NCBI RefSeq assembly: GCF_003994465.1
Contig: NZ_RZNX01000004.1
Span: 77,997 to 141,996 of the forward strand
Source of the DNA: Paenibacillus zeisoli
GTDB taxonomy: Bacteria > Bacillota > Bacilli > Paenibacillales > Paenibacillaceae
Length of the DNA: 64,000 nt
Reading direction: 5' to 3'
Shown here in pieces: positions 34,962 to 41,630 of the stretch; the first letter of the stretch is position 1; each line of letters starts with the position of its first letter. The notes under the pieces were generated by a model. That model was not told the DNA's origin, ran no database searches, and saw only the letters and a list, made by a program, of their open reading frames with translations. The translations under genes and the position numbers were made by a program.

Positions 34962-34990
34962 TTGATATTAAATGTAAATCTTTGTATGAT
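34962..34990 (+). promoter_or_regulatory. Promoter of the AAC(3) leader transcript
   Basis: TTGATA (34962-34967), 17 bases, TATGAT (34985-34990). Transcription should start near 34997, leaving a leader of about 135 bases that contains an intrinsic terminator before the coding region. Confidence 0.72.
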
Positions 34991-35073
34991 GTTCTTATAC
35001 GGATTTTGAATTCTACTCACATATGAAGGACCAACTCAAGGGCAATGAATTGTCTCTTTACGTTTGGAGGACA

Positions 35074-35105
35074 ACAACCCCGCAGCCGCTGCGGGGTTGT
35101 TTTTG
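35074..35105 (+). terminator. Leader terminator (candidate attenuator) before the AAC(3) gene
   Basis: ACAACCCCGCAG and CTGCGGGGTTGT form a perfect 12-bp stem with a CCG loop, followed by TTTT. It lies between the promoter at 34962-34990 and the start codon at 35131; only about 25 bases separate it from the coding region, so there is no room for another promoter. Transcripts must cross it. The short TTGTC (35050-35054) could pair with GACAA (35070-35074) and disturb the base of the stem. Confidence 0.8.
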
Positions 35106-35130
35106 TATTATCATAATTAGGGGGATGACC

Positions 35131-35934
35131 ATGATGAATTCCAATGAGACCAGCGTCATATTAACCAAGGAGGACCTGATTAAGCAGTTCAAGGAATGCG
35201 GTGTGGCACCAGGGCAGACGATCTTTGTACATACTTCGCTCAAAAGTCTTGGGTTCGTGGTAGGCGGATCCGAGACTTTAATCAGAGCTTTACTTGAGAT
35301 TGTGGGGGAGGAAGGGACTCTGATGATGCCGTCGCAGACCTGGAAGAACCTCGACCCATCTACAGGGGTGCACTGGGAAGTCCCTCAGGATTGTTGGCCG
35401 ATTCTTCGTGAACACTGGCCTGCTTATGATAAAGAGATTACACCCGCCATCGGCATGGGGGTTGTCGCTGAAATGTTCCGGAAATGGCCGGGAGCCCGGA
35501 GAACGGATCACCCGGCAAGGTCTGTTGCGGCTGTGGGCAAATACGCAGATTATATTACGGAGGAGCATGATCTGAGCAATATTTTTGGTGAGAACTCGCC
35601 TGTAGATAAGCTGTATAAGCTGGATGGATATGTGCTGCTGATTGGGGTCGGGTACGACAAGAACACCTCTTTGCATTTGGCCGAGACACGGGCGGAATTC
35701 CCTACCAAGACCTTTACGGAGGAGAGCAGTGCGATCCTGGTAAATGGTCAGCGGCAGAGGGTGACCTACAGGACCCAGGCTGTGGACGATGTGGATTTCG
35801 TTAGAATCGGGAAGGAATATGATGAGGAGCACCAAGTTAAGGTCCATAAGGTCGGAAATGCAGAGGTAAGATTAATTCGCCAGAAATCACTAGTGGACTG
35901 GGCAGTTGAATGGATGGAGAAGAATCGGATCTGA
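35131..35934 (+). CDS. Aminoglycoside N(3)-acetyltransferase family protein, AAC(3)-like
   Basis: 267 residues from ATG 35131 with AGGGGG six bases upstream. The frame is open back to 35023, but that part runs through the leader terminator. VHTSLKSLGFVVGGSETLIRALLEIVGEEGTLMMPSQTW, ARRTDHPARSVAAVG and YVLLIGVGYDKNTSLHLAE are the conserved AAC(3)/YokD family blocks; the His of TDHP and of SLHLAE are present. The family acetylates the 3-amino group of aminoglycosides with acetyl-CoA, though many chromosomal members have other or unknown substrates. The leader terminator suggests inducible expression. Confidence 0.88.
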   Translation: MMNSNETSVILTKEDLIKQFKECGVAPGQTIFVHTSLKSLGFVVGGSETLIRALLEIVGEEGTLMMPSQTWKNLDPSTGVHWEVPQDCWPILREHWPAYDKEITPAIGMGVVAEMFRKWPGARRTDHPARSVAAVGKYADYITEEHDLSNIFGENSPVDKLYKLDGYVLLIGVGYDKNTSLHLAETRAEFPTKTFTEESSAILVNGQRQRVTYRTQAVDDVDFVRIGKEYDEEHQVKVHKVGNAEVRLIRQKSLVDWAVEWMEKNRI

Positions 35935-36049
35935 CGCATGTTTTTATGGGCAAAATGAAGGCAATGCTGAAGTTGAAGTATCCAGGGACCCCCAAGTAGT
36001 TATATAATAGAGACTTACAGATCACAGCAAACAAAGGAGTTTGGTCCGT

Positions 36050-36502
36050 TTGAATAACGAAGAACTGCATAGCGAATTACCCGAGAATTACGATGAGATC
36101 AAGAAGGCTGCCAACCGTACCTCTGACTGGAGAGCACGTCTTGAGGCGGTAGAGCAGCTCGGCAAACTTAATCATCAGCAAGCGATCGGCGTCCTTAGAG
36201 GCATCTTGAAGAATGATCCTGTACTCCAGGTACAGGAAGCCGCACAGCGTCAGCTCAAAGGACTTGGGGAGAGTGTATCCATCCCTAAGCGCGAGCCGGG
36301 GGACCTGGTTCCTGGCATTACGAAGCTGCTGCTAAGAATCAAGAAAAGCCTGCCGAAAGAGCACGCTTATGAAGAATTCAAAGAGAAGCTCAAGAAGATG
36401 AGAATTGATGTGTACGATATTTATGAAGGCAACAAAGGCGATGAATTCGATGCATGGCTTGAGGACAAGTGGGCATCACTTCGCACAAGCAAGTACTCTT
36501 AA
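36050..36502 (+). CDS. HEAT-repeat protein
   Basis: 150 residues from TTG 36050, ten bases after AAAGGAG; the earlier TTG 36041 is too close to the SD. Residues 20-75 hold two HEAT/PBS-lyase-like helical repeats (DWRARLEAVEQLGKLNHQQAIGVLRGILKNDPVLQVQEAAQRQLKGLG). The C-terminal half (LLLRIKKSLPKEHAYEEFKEKLKKMRIDVYDIYEGNKGDEFDAWLEDKW) is helical and charged. In Bacillus YpgR and Staphylococcus CvfC, HEAT repeats occur in the same polypeptide as an Nfu_N domain, which here is the next gene. It is probably a protein-interaction module; the partner is unknown. Confidence 0.75.
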   Translation: MNNEELHSELPENYDEIKKAANRTSDWRARLEAVEQLGKLNHQQAIGVLRGILKNDPVLQVQEAAQRQLKGLGESVSIPKREPGDLVPGITKLLLRIKKSLPKEHAYEEFKEKLKKMRIDVYDIYEGNKGDEFDAWLEDKWASLRTSKYS

Positions 36503-36511
36503 AGGACGGAT

Positions 36512-36790
36512 GTGACCCGAGTATCTATGGAAATCGATGTTCAATATACACCTAATCCGAATTCGATCAAGATCAGCACAAGTAAGCCGTTATTTGAAGG
36601 CCCAAGAAGTACTTCCCTGAAAAGTGGAGATGCCACAGATCACCCGCTGGCCAAGGCTTTGCTTAGCATTGAAGGGATCGACAACCTGTTCGCGGTTAAC
36701 GACTTTGTCACGATTACCAAGACACCGGATGCGGACTGGGATACGATATTGACCCATGTGGAAGAGGCTTTCAACGTAGTATACGGCTAA
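36512..36790 (+). CDS. Nfu/NifU N-terminal domain protein
   Basis: 92 residues from GTG 36512 (AAAGGA upstream). VQYTPNPNSIKISTSKPLFEG followed by HPLAKALLSIEGIDNLFAVNDFVTITK is the Nfu_N fold. The C-terminal CxxC domain that binds an iron-sulfur cluster in complete Nfu proteins is absent, so this is a stand-alone N-terminal domain. It starts nine bases after the stop of the HEAT protein gene and should be co-translated; the pair matches a YpgR/CvfC-like protein split into two chains. Confidence 0.82.
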   Translation: MTRVSMEIDVQYTPNPNSIKISTSKPLFEGPRSTSLKSGDATDHPLAKALLSIEGIDNLFAVNDFVTITKTPDADWDTILTHVEEAFNVVYG

Positions 36791-36808
36791 TGCGATTCAG
36801 AAGCGATG

Positions 36809-36853
36809 AACACCTCCAATAGTCGTAAGGACGATGCGGGAGGTGTTTTTTTC
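36809..36853 (+). terminator. Intrinsic terminator after the HEAT/Nfu_N pair
   Basis: AACACCTCC pairs with GGAGGTGTT, T7 follows. TCGT and ACGA can pair within the loop. It lies just before the SD of the DUF4261 gene. Confidence 0.75.
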
Positions 36854-36874
36854 AGACAGAGGAGGAATCGGAAT

Positions 36875-37663
36875 ATGGGTTTATTCGATAAGCTGCGCGG
36901 CAGGAAAGAGGATTCATCTACTCCAGCAGGAGAGGATAAGTTAGGTCCAATTGTTGGATTTGTGCTGCTGGACAAGCCGCAATATGACTTTGATTCTTTT
37001 ATCGAGAAACTGAATGAGCAGTGGGGGATCGAGACGGGGAAGGAGAAGGCGGAGGAAAGTATCGTGTTCGAGGTAGACGGCATGAAGGTCGCCTGCGGGT
37101 ATATGCCGGCTGTCATTCCTAACCGCGAGGTAGAGGAGAACTGCAAGTATAACTTCCTGTGGAGAGAAGCGGAGCAGGTCGTCTCCACTCACAAGGCTCA
37201 TATCATTGTGTCGGTTCTGGGCGCCGAAGATGCCATAGAAGGACACAAGCTTTTTACCAAGGTGGCAAGCTCGCTGCTGCAGACGCAATCTGCGATTGCG
37301 ATCTATACGGCACCCCTTGTTATGGAAGCAGGGCAGTATGTCGATTTGGCACTATCCCTGAAGGAAGATACACTTCCCGTGGTTCTCTGGGTATTTATAG
37401 GCATGTATCAGAATGAGCAGGGTGTGGGTGCGTATACTGTTGGACTCCGAAGCTTCGGCAAGGATGAGATCGAAATTGTGAATTCCAATCAAAGTGCCGG
37501 TGATGTATTTGAACTGGTTACTGTAATTGTGAGCTTCATTATAGAGAATGATGTAACGCTGAGAGACGGGGAGACGATTGGGTTCTCTGCAGAGCAGAAG
37601 CTGTCACTTACACGCTCCCCGGGCGTAGCGGCTGAAGGGGACAGCATTAAGATCGGATTCTAG
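36875..37663 (+). CDS. DUF4261 domain-containing protein
   Basis: 262 residues from ATG 36875 with GAGGAGG upstream. After a short N-terminal tag (MGLFDKLRGRKED) the protein has LGPIVGFVLLDKPQYDFDSFIEKLNEQWGIE, VDGMKVACGYMPAVIPNREVEENCKYNFLWREAEQVVSTHKAHIIVSVLG and a C-terminal part FGKDEIEIVNSNQSAGDVFELVTVIVSFIIENDVTLRDGETIGFSAEQKL that match the DUF4261 family. Members are cytosolic and of unknown function. No partner is evident; a terminator separates it from the upstream pair, and it must have a promoter inside or read through that region. Confidence 0.82.
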   Translation: MGLFDKLRGRKEDSSTPAGEDKLGPIVGFVLLDKPQYDFDSFIEKLNEQWGIETGKEKAEESIVFEVDGMKVACGYMPAVIPNREVEENCKYNFLWREAEQVVSTHKAHIIVSVLGAEDAIEGHKLFTKVASSLLQTQSAIAIYTAPLVMEAGQYVDLALSLKEDTLPVVLWVFIGMYQNEQGVGAYTVGLRSFGKDEIEIVNSNQSAGDVFELVTVIVSFIIENDVTLRDGETIGFSAEQKLSLTRSPGVAAEGDSIKIGF

Positions 37664-37737
37664 CGCAGTTCCAATCTAGTTCCACAAGTAAGCTTCATAA
37701 CAGGTTGTGACCTTGTCCAGCTTGCTGCTGGTTGCTA

Positions 37738-37781
37738 CCAGGGACCCGTATTCCATTATCGGAATAGGGGTCTTGCTTTTG
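37738..37781 (+). terminator. Probable intrinsic terminator of the DUF4261 gene
   Basis: GGGACCCGTATTCC and GGAATAGGGGTCTT form a stem with small internal mismatch around ATTATC, followed by GCTTTTGTT. Confidence 0.55.
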
Positions 37782-37906
37782 TTATGTTATCCATGGTGTT
37801 GTTGTAAGCCCCGAGGCAGCAGACATGCGGCTCATGAACCCGTCCTCTTGACGCTAGTGATATGCTTGTGAGAGGTAGAGAGATCGCTAGATGAAGGAGA
37901 GACAAC

Positions 37907-39139
37907 ATGAATTTGACTGCAGAGCCCTTATTGGAACCGTCTCCGCAAAAGGAAAGATTTCCGCTATCCTTGTTATGTCTGACATTGGGCGCGTTTGCTA
38001 TTGGCATGACCGAGTTTATCATTATGGGCCTTCTGCCCAATGTAGCTCATGACCTGAATGTGAGTATCCCGGCTGCCGGTCAGCTTATCACCAGCTATGC
38101 ATTGGGTGTTGCTGTAGGAGCCCCACTGCTGACTGTACTGACACACCGGATGCCGCAGAAGAAACTGCTTGTGCTGCTGATGGGTATTTTCATTGCCGGT
38201 AACGCATTGTCTGTAGTCGCACCCAATTATATTCTCTTGATCGCCGCCCGGATTATGACGGCGTTGGCTCATGGGACTTTTCTTGGTGTGGGCTCATTGA
38301 TAGCCTCGAGGCTGGTACGCCCCGATAAGCGGGCGGGTGCCGTATCTATGGTTCTGGCTGGGCTTACCGTAGCGAATATCATCGGTGTTCCTTTCGGAAC
38401 TTTTATAGGACAGCAGCTGGGCTGGAGGTCTTCCTTCGGGGCTATTACCTTGCTAGGTTGTCTGTCACTGGTTGGAATCATACGGTTCATCCCGCACATC
38501 CGCCAGGATAAGCCAACAAGCCTGGTACAGGAATTCCGGAGCCTGGTGAATCCGCAGGTACTGCTGATGCTGCTTACGGGAGCATTTGGCTGTGCCAGCT
38601 TGTTCTCGATGTTCACTTATCTAACCCCGGCACTGGAGACCCTTAGCGGGTATAAGGAGCATGAGGTAACCTGGATTCTGGTCTTATTCGGTACAGGCGT
38701 TACCTTGGGCAACCTGCTTGGCGGCAAATTAGCGGACTGGAAGCTGATGCCTGCCATGATCGCTAACTTTGCGCTGCTGGGTGTGATCTTGGCTGTATTA
38801 TCGGTTACGCTGAACGATGCAGTTCTTGCTATTATTACTGTGTTCATATGGGGAGTTGCGGCTTTCGGAATCATGCCGGGCCTTCAGGTCCGTATTCTGA
38901 ATCTAGCCCATGATGCGCCCCTTCTTGCTTCAACTTCAAGCCACTCTGCCCTGAATTTGGGCAATGCTGGCGGGGCTTATTTGGGCGGACTGGTGATTAC
39001 ATATGCAGGCCTGCCTCACGTGCCGTGGCTCGCTTCTGTTCTCGCCCTGCTTGGCTGCGTGGGCGCATGCCTGAGCCTGTACATAGAGCGCCGCGAAAGC
39101 GGGACGTCTGGGCAGGCCCGAGGTGTTGGGCCGAGCTAA
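37907..39139 (+). CDS. MFS transporter, DHA1/AraJ-like
   Basis: 410 residues with 12 predicted membrane segments. LTLGAFAIGMTEFIIMGLLPNVAHDLNVSIPAAGQLITSYALGVAVGAPLL is the characteristic opening of the AraJ/YdhP/PbuE group of efflux proteins, with HRMPQKKLLVLLM as motif A. ALAHGTFLGVGSLIASRLVRPDKRAGAVSMVLAGLTVANIIGVPFGTFIGQQLGWR is motif C of the DHA1 drug:proton antiporters. It probably exports a sugar-like, nucleoside or drug substrate. AAGGAGAG precedes ATG 37907. It is transcribed alone. Confidence 0.9.
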   Translation: MNLTAEPLLEPSPQKERFPLSLLCLTLGAFAIGMTEFIIMGLLPNVAHDLNVSIPAAGQLITSYALGVAVGAPLLTVLTHRMPQKKLLVLLMGIFIAGNALSVVAPNYILLIAARIMTALAHGTFLGVGSLIASRLVRPDKRAGAVSMVLAGLTVANIIGVPFGTFIGQQLGWRSSFGAITLLGCLSLVGIIRFIPHIRQDKPTSLVQEFRSLVNPQVLLMLLTGAFGCASLFSMFTYLTPALETLSGYKEHEVTWILVLFGTGVTLGNLLGGKLADWKLMPAMIANFALLGVILAVLSVTLNDAVLAIITVFIWGVAAFGIMPGLQVRILNLAHDAPLLASTSSHSALNLGNAGGAYLGGLVITYAGLPHVPWLASVLALLGCVGACLSLYIERRESGTSGQARGVGPS

Positions 39140-39191
39140 CCGGCGCAAATGCAAGGTTAAGCTTGCAGGCCGCTTAAACTGCTCAATTTAA

Positions 39192-39233
39192 GAGAAACCG
39201 TAACGGGAGAACGCAGCCGACGGTTTCTTTTTA
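39192..39233 (+). terminator. Intrinsic terminator of the MFS gene
   Basis: AGAAACCGT and CGGTTTCTTTTT pair across a loop of about 20 bases. Confidence 0.6.
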
Positions 39234-39278
39234 TCTAAAGTCGTTATTGTTGAAGGGTTAATAGGAAGGGGGAGAGCC

Positions 39279-39899
39279 GTGTTCGGTTCGATGGAGTTGT
39301 ATTTAGCTGCACTGCTTGCGTTGATGCTTGTTGTAATTGTGATCCGCATATGGCTGAAACGAAAAAGTATTTACACCCGCAAAGGGATCATAGACCCCAT
39401 GAAAGTGAGTATTAAGGATATTGATCGGATGGAGGACGGTAAGGAGTTCGAAGAGTACTTGTACCGTTTGTTCCTGGCTCTTGGATATGAGGATGCCTAC
39501 AAGACGGTCAGCAGCCGTGATTTTGGGGCGGATCTGGTCTTTACCGATCGGGATGGGGAACGAAATGTGATTCAGGCCAAGCGTTATGCGGAGTCGAATC
39601 CCGTAGGACTCAGTGCCGTTCAGGAGATCTACACCTCTATGAGATATTACGGAGCGAGCAAGTCCACCGTGATTGCTTCAAGCCGGTATACCGAGGCTTG
39701 CGAGATCCTGGCCAGCTGCAATGGGGTTAGATTAATAGACCGATCCGAGCTTATCGATATGATCGATCTGTTCAAATCCAGCCAGCATACGCAGGTGATG
39801 GATCTGATTGAGGAGGAACCGGAGCTGATTCTAGATATGGACGAGGAGGACTCCGGCAAGGCCAAGAAGATTAGGCTGTCCAGCAGAAAAAGAGACTGA
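39279..39899 (+). CDS. Membrane-anchored Mrr-type restriction endonuclease-like protein
   Basis: 206 residues from GTG 39279. A single hydrophobic segment (YLAALLALMLVVIVIRIWL, about 6-25) is followed by a basic stop-transfer stretch and an Mrr_cat domain (about 45-150): GKEFEEYLYRLFLALGYEDA, the catalytic DFGADLVF (Asp) and NVIQAKRYAES (Q-x-K), then IYTSMRYYGASKSTVIASSRYTEACEILA. A charged acidic tail ends the protein. Mrr proteins cut methylated foreign DNA; the membrane anchor and lack of a methylase nearby suggest a housekeeping or DNA-uptake defence role instead. Activity is inferred from motifs only. Confidence 0.85.
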   Translation: MFGSMELYLAALLALMLVVIVIRIWLKRKSIYTRKGIIDPMKVSIKDIDRMEDGKEFEEYLYRLFLALGYEDAYKTVSSRDFGADLVFTDRDGERNVIQAKRYAESNPVGLSAVQEIYTSMRYYGASKSTVIASSRYTEACEILASCNGVRLIDRSELIDMIDLFKSSQHTQVMDLIEEEPELILDMDEEDSGKAKKIRLSSRKRD

Positions 39900-40221
39900 G
39901 AGACTAAGCTGGTCTGCGTACTGGGTTCTGCGTACTGCGTTATGCGGACGATCAATCGGGTACACCTTGGATCGGGAGTAGGGGAGCCAGGAAGAGAAAG
40001 TTGCAGTGTGAAGTAGCAACTAAGATGGAGTACCATTAAGCGCGGAGTACCTAAGGGGACTTGCGCTTTTTTTGGTTTGGACAGGGACTAAGGCATGGCG
40101 GGTACAAGGATTCTGTTCCCAGTTGAAGAACTAGTTAGAATGGATGAATTAGACAAGATTGGAAGCAGTGTGGCTGGGAATAACGAGTAGAATAAGAATT
40201 AGAACGAAAAGAGGGATGGAA
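39900..40221. other. Gene-free interval
   Basis: This 322-bp stretch holds the repeated words TGCGTACTG and GTTCTGCGTACTGCGTTATG near 39916-39945 and a terminator at 40038-40074. No reading frame with an SD was found. The acetyltransferase promoter should lie at 40100-40200, but no consensus is clear. Confidence 0.4.
40038..40074 (+). terminator. Intrinsic terminator of the Mrr-like gene
   Basis: AAGCGC pairs with GCGCTT; inside it AGTACC and GGGACT pair partly around TAAG; T7 follows. Confidence 0.65.
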
Positions 40222-40794
40222 ATGAATATGGAAGCCCTGTTCGGAGTGTTCCCTGAGCTTCTGTCTGATCGGGTGCAGCTGGCCAAGGTGGAAGAGAAAC
40301 ATTTGGAGGAGCTGTTCGAGATCTATAGCAACGACCGGGTGTTTGATTACTGCGGAATTATACCGAAGCACAACAAGGATACCGTGAAGAAAATGATTCC
40401 GCATTTCGAGAGAGATTATTTGAAGAAGTCCATAATTAAATGGGGCATCTTCAGCAGTGAGGACAATGGCAGACTGGTTGGCATTGCGGAAGCCTTTAAC
40501 TTTAATCAGAAGGTGAACATGGTTACGATGGGATATTTTCTGGGGGATTCTTATTGGGGTAAAGGACTGGCTGCCGAAACGGTGAGGCTCCTTACACGCT
40601 TCCTGTTCGAGAAAGCCGAGGTGAACCGGATACAGGCGGAAGTGATGCCAGCCAACGATGCATCCAAGAAGGTGCTGTTAAAGAACGGTTATGTGTACGA
40701 AGGGACCCTGCGGCAGGCTTCCCTATGGGCGGGCAAGGGCATCGTGGATCTGGAGATGTACAGTCAGCTTAAGGGTGAGTACAAGATTGGGTAG
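40222..40794 (+). CDS. GNAT family N-acetyltransferase (RimJ/RimL-like)
   Basis: About 190 residues. The SD AGAGGG touches ATG 40216, so ATG 40222 (six bases away) is the better start. MEALFGVFPELLSDRVQLAKVEEKHLEELFEIYSNDRVF, GYFLGDSYWGKGLAAETVRLLTRFLF (acetyl-CoA loop) and VNRIQAEVMPANDASKKVLLKNGYVYEGTLRQASLWAGKGIVDLEMYSQL are characteristic of the RimJ/RimL-type branch, which acetylates protein N-termini or amino sugars. The acceptor is unknown. It is monocistronic. Confidence 0.88.
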   Translation: MNMEALFGVFPELLSDRVQLAKVEEKHLEELFEIYSNDRVFDYCGIIPKHNKDTVKKMIPHFERDYLKKSIIKWGIFSSEDNGRLVGIAEAFNFNQKVNMVTMGYFLGDSYWGKGLAAETVRLLTRFLFEKAEVNRIQAEVMPANDASKKVLLKNGYVYEGTLRQASLWAGKGIVDLEMYSQLKGEYKIG

Positions 40795-40834
40795 GCGGAA
40801 GAGTTCCTTGCTGTTCCAAGGGACTCTTCTTAAA

Positions 40835-40886
40835 TTACAAACCAGTTGTAAGAAATAGTTTACAAAATATATGAAATATTTTACAA
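40835..40886. promoter_or_regulatory. Cluster of four TTACAA/TTGTAA half-sites before the XRE gene
   Basis: TTACAA at 40835, TTGTAA at 40846, TTACAA at 40860 and TTACAA at 40881. The first two form an inverted repeat with 5-base spacing, the second and third one with 8-base spacing. They surround the likely promoter of the small XRE regulator and its membrane partner, as expected for an autoregulated operon. Confidence 0.6.
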
Positions 40887-40906
40887 TAATGGTAGAGGTG
40901 GTTCTG

Positions 40907-41107
40907 TTGTTATCCAATAAATTAGTGGTGTTCCGTGCAGAAAAGGGATGGACTCAAGAACAACTTGCCAATCGAGTTGGAGTCAGTCGTCAAACCATTG
41001 CTACCCTTGAGAAGAACAAATATAATCCTTCCCTAATTCTCGCTTTTAAAATTTCAAATGCATTTGAGAAGCCGTTAACCGAAGTTTTTGATTATGGGGA
41101 GGAGTGA
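40907..41107 (+). CDS. XRE family transcriptional regulator (66 aa)
   Basis: The start is TTG 40907 with AGAGGTGG five bases upstream; the frame before it has no SD. The 66 residues form one Cro/CI-like domain: [59 protein letters not shown]. The recognition helix is [12 protein letters not shown]. The gene is AT-rich and ends four bases before the start of the membrane protein gene, to which it is probably translationally coupled. Small XRE/membrane pairs of this kind are common in Firmicutes; their signal is unknown. Confidence 0.88.
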   Translation: MLSNKLVVFRAEKGWTQEQLANRVGVSRQTIATLEKNKYNPSLILAFKISNAFEKPLTEVFDYGEE

Positions 41108-41111
41108 TAGT

Positions 41112-41405
41112 ATGTTATGGTTAAAAGTTGCATTCATTGTTGTGGTATTTGTTTGTCAGATGTATGTGATTAGATTCCAGTCAAGCGGGGAAGGAAAAGA
41201 TGAAAGAGGTAGGGAGATTCAATATAAAACTAATAGCACTCTGTATAATGTTATGTATTTAGGCATTATTATGTTGATTGTTTTAAATTTATTAGATATT
41301 GTTTCGACCAAATATTTACCCGATATATTGTTATATTTATTTCTAACGTTAAGCGTTTTTGGTGGGGTATTCACATACATTAACAAGACCCAAAGGAATT
41401 ACTGA
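41112..41405 (+). CDS. Small membrane protein paired with XRE regulator
   Basis: 97 residues from ATG 41112, following GGAGTGATAGT. Three hydrophobic segments are seen: residues 3-18 (WLKVAFIVVVFVCQMYV), about 46-63 (VMYLGIIMLIVLNLLDI) and about 70-88 (LPDILLYLFLTLSVFGGVF), separated by a charged loop SSGEGKDERGREIQYKTN. It resembles membrane proteins of the DUF2178 sort that accompany small XRE regulators, but the family assignment is uncertain. It may control the regulator or be its target; it is AT-rich like its partner and unlike the GC-richer flanks. Confidence 0.75.
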   Translation: MLWLKVAFIVVVFVCQMYVIRFQSSGEGKDERGREIQYKTNSTLYNVMYLGIIMLIVLNLLDIVSTKYLPDILLYLFLTLSVFGGVFTYINKTQRNY

Positions 41406-41472
41406 GTTAGAATAAACTGATTAACTTGCTTAGAAGCAATAAGCAATAATCTACACGGAAGCCGCTAATAGC

Positions 41473-41513
41473 AAAGACAGTAAGCCTCCAATACGGAGAC
41501 TGACTGTCTTTCT
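41473..41513. terminator. Intrinsic terminator between the XRE pair and the GH52 gene
   Basis: AAAGACAGT and ACTGTCTTT frame an inner CCTCC/GGAG hairpin; TCTTTG follows. The stem is symmetric enough to act in either direction for these convergent genes. Confidence 0.7.
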
Positions 41514-41630
41514 TTGTGCGGAATGGACTCATTTAATTGTGAACCACGATTCTTGTGTCTTGTAATAAGTAAGGTATCTAAATTCCGGTATCCATCATCA
41601 TGTGGAGGCTGCTAAATTGTCCCGGAAGCC

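Noticed and set aside
35045..35116. A 23-codon leader peptide in the AAC(3) leader (ATG 35045)
   Set aside because: Its possible SD AAGGG is only two bases from the ATG, so translation is unlikely; the attenuator idea does not depend on it.
35023..35130. N-terminal extension of the AAC(3)-like protein from ATG 35023
   Set aside because: It is encoded by the leader terminator stem, lacks an SD, and is foreign to the family; ATG 35131 has AGGGGG.
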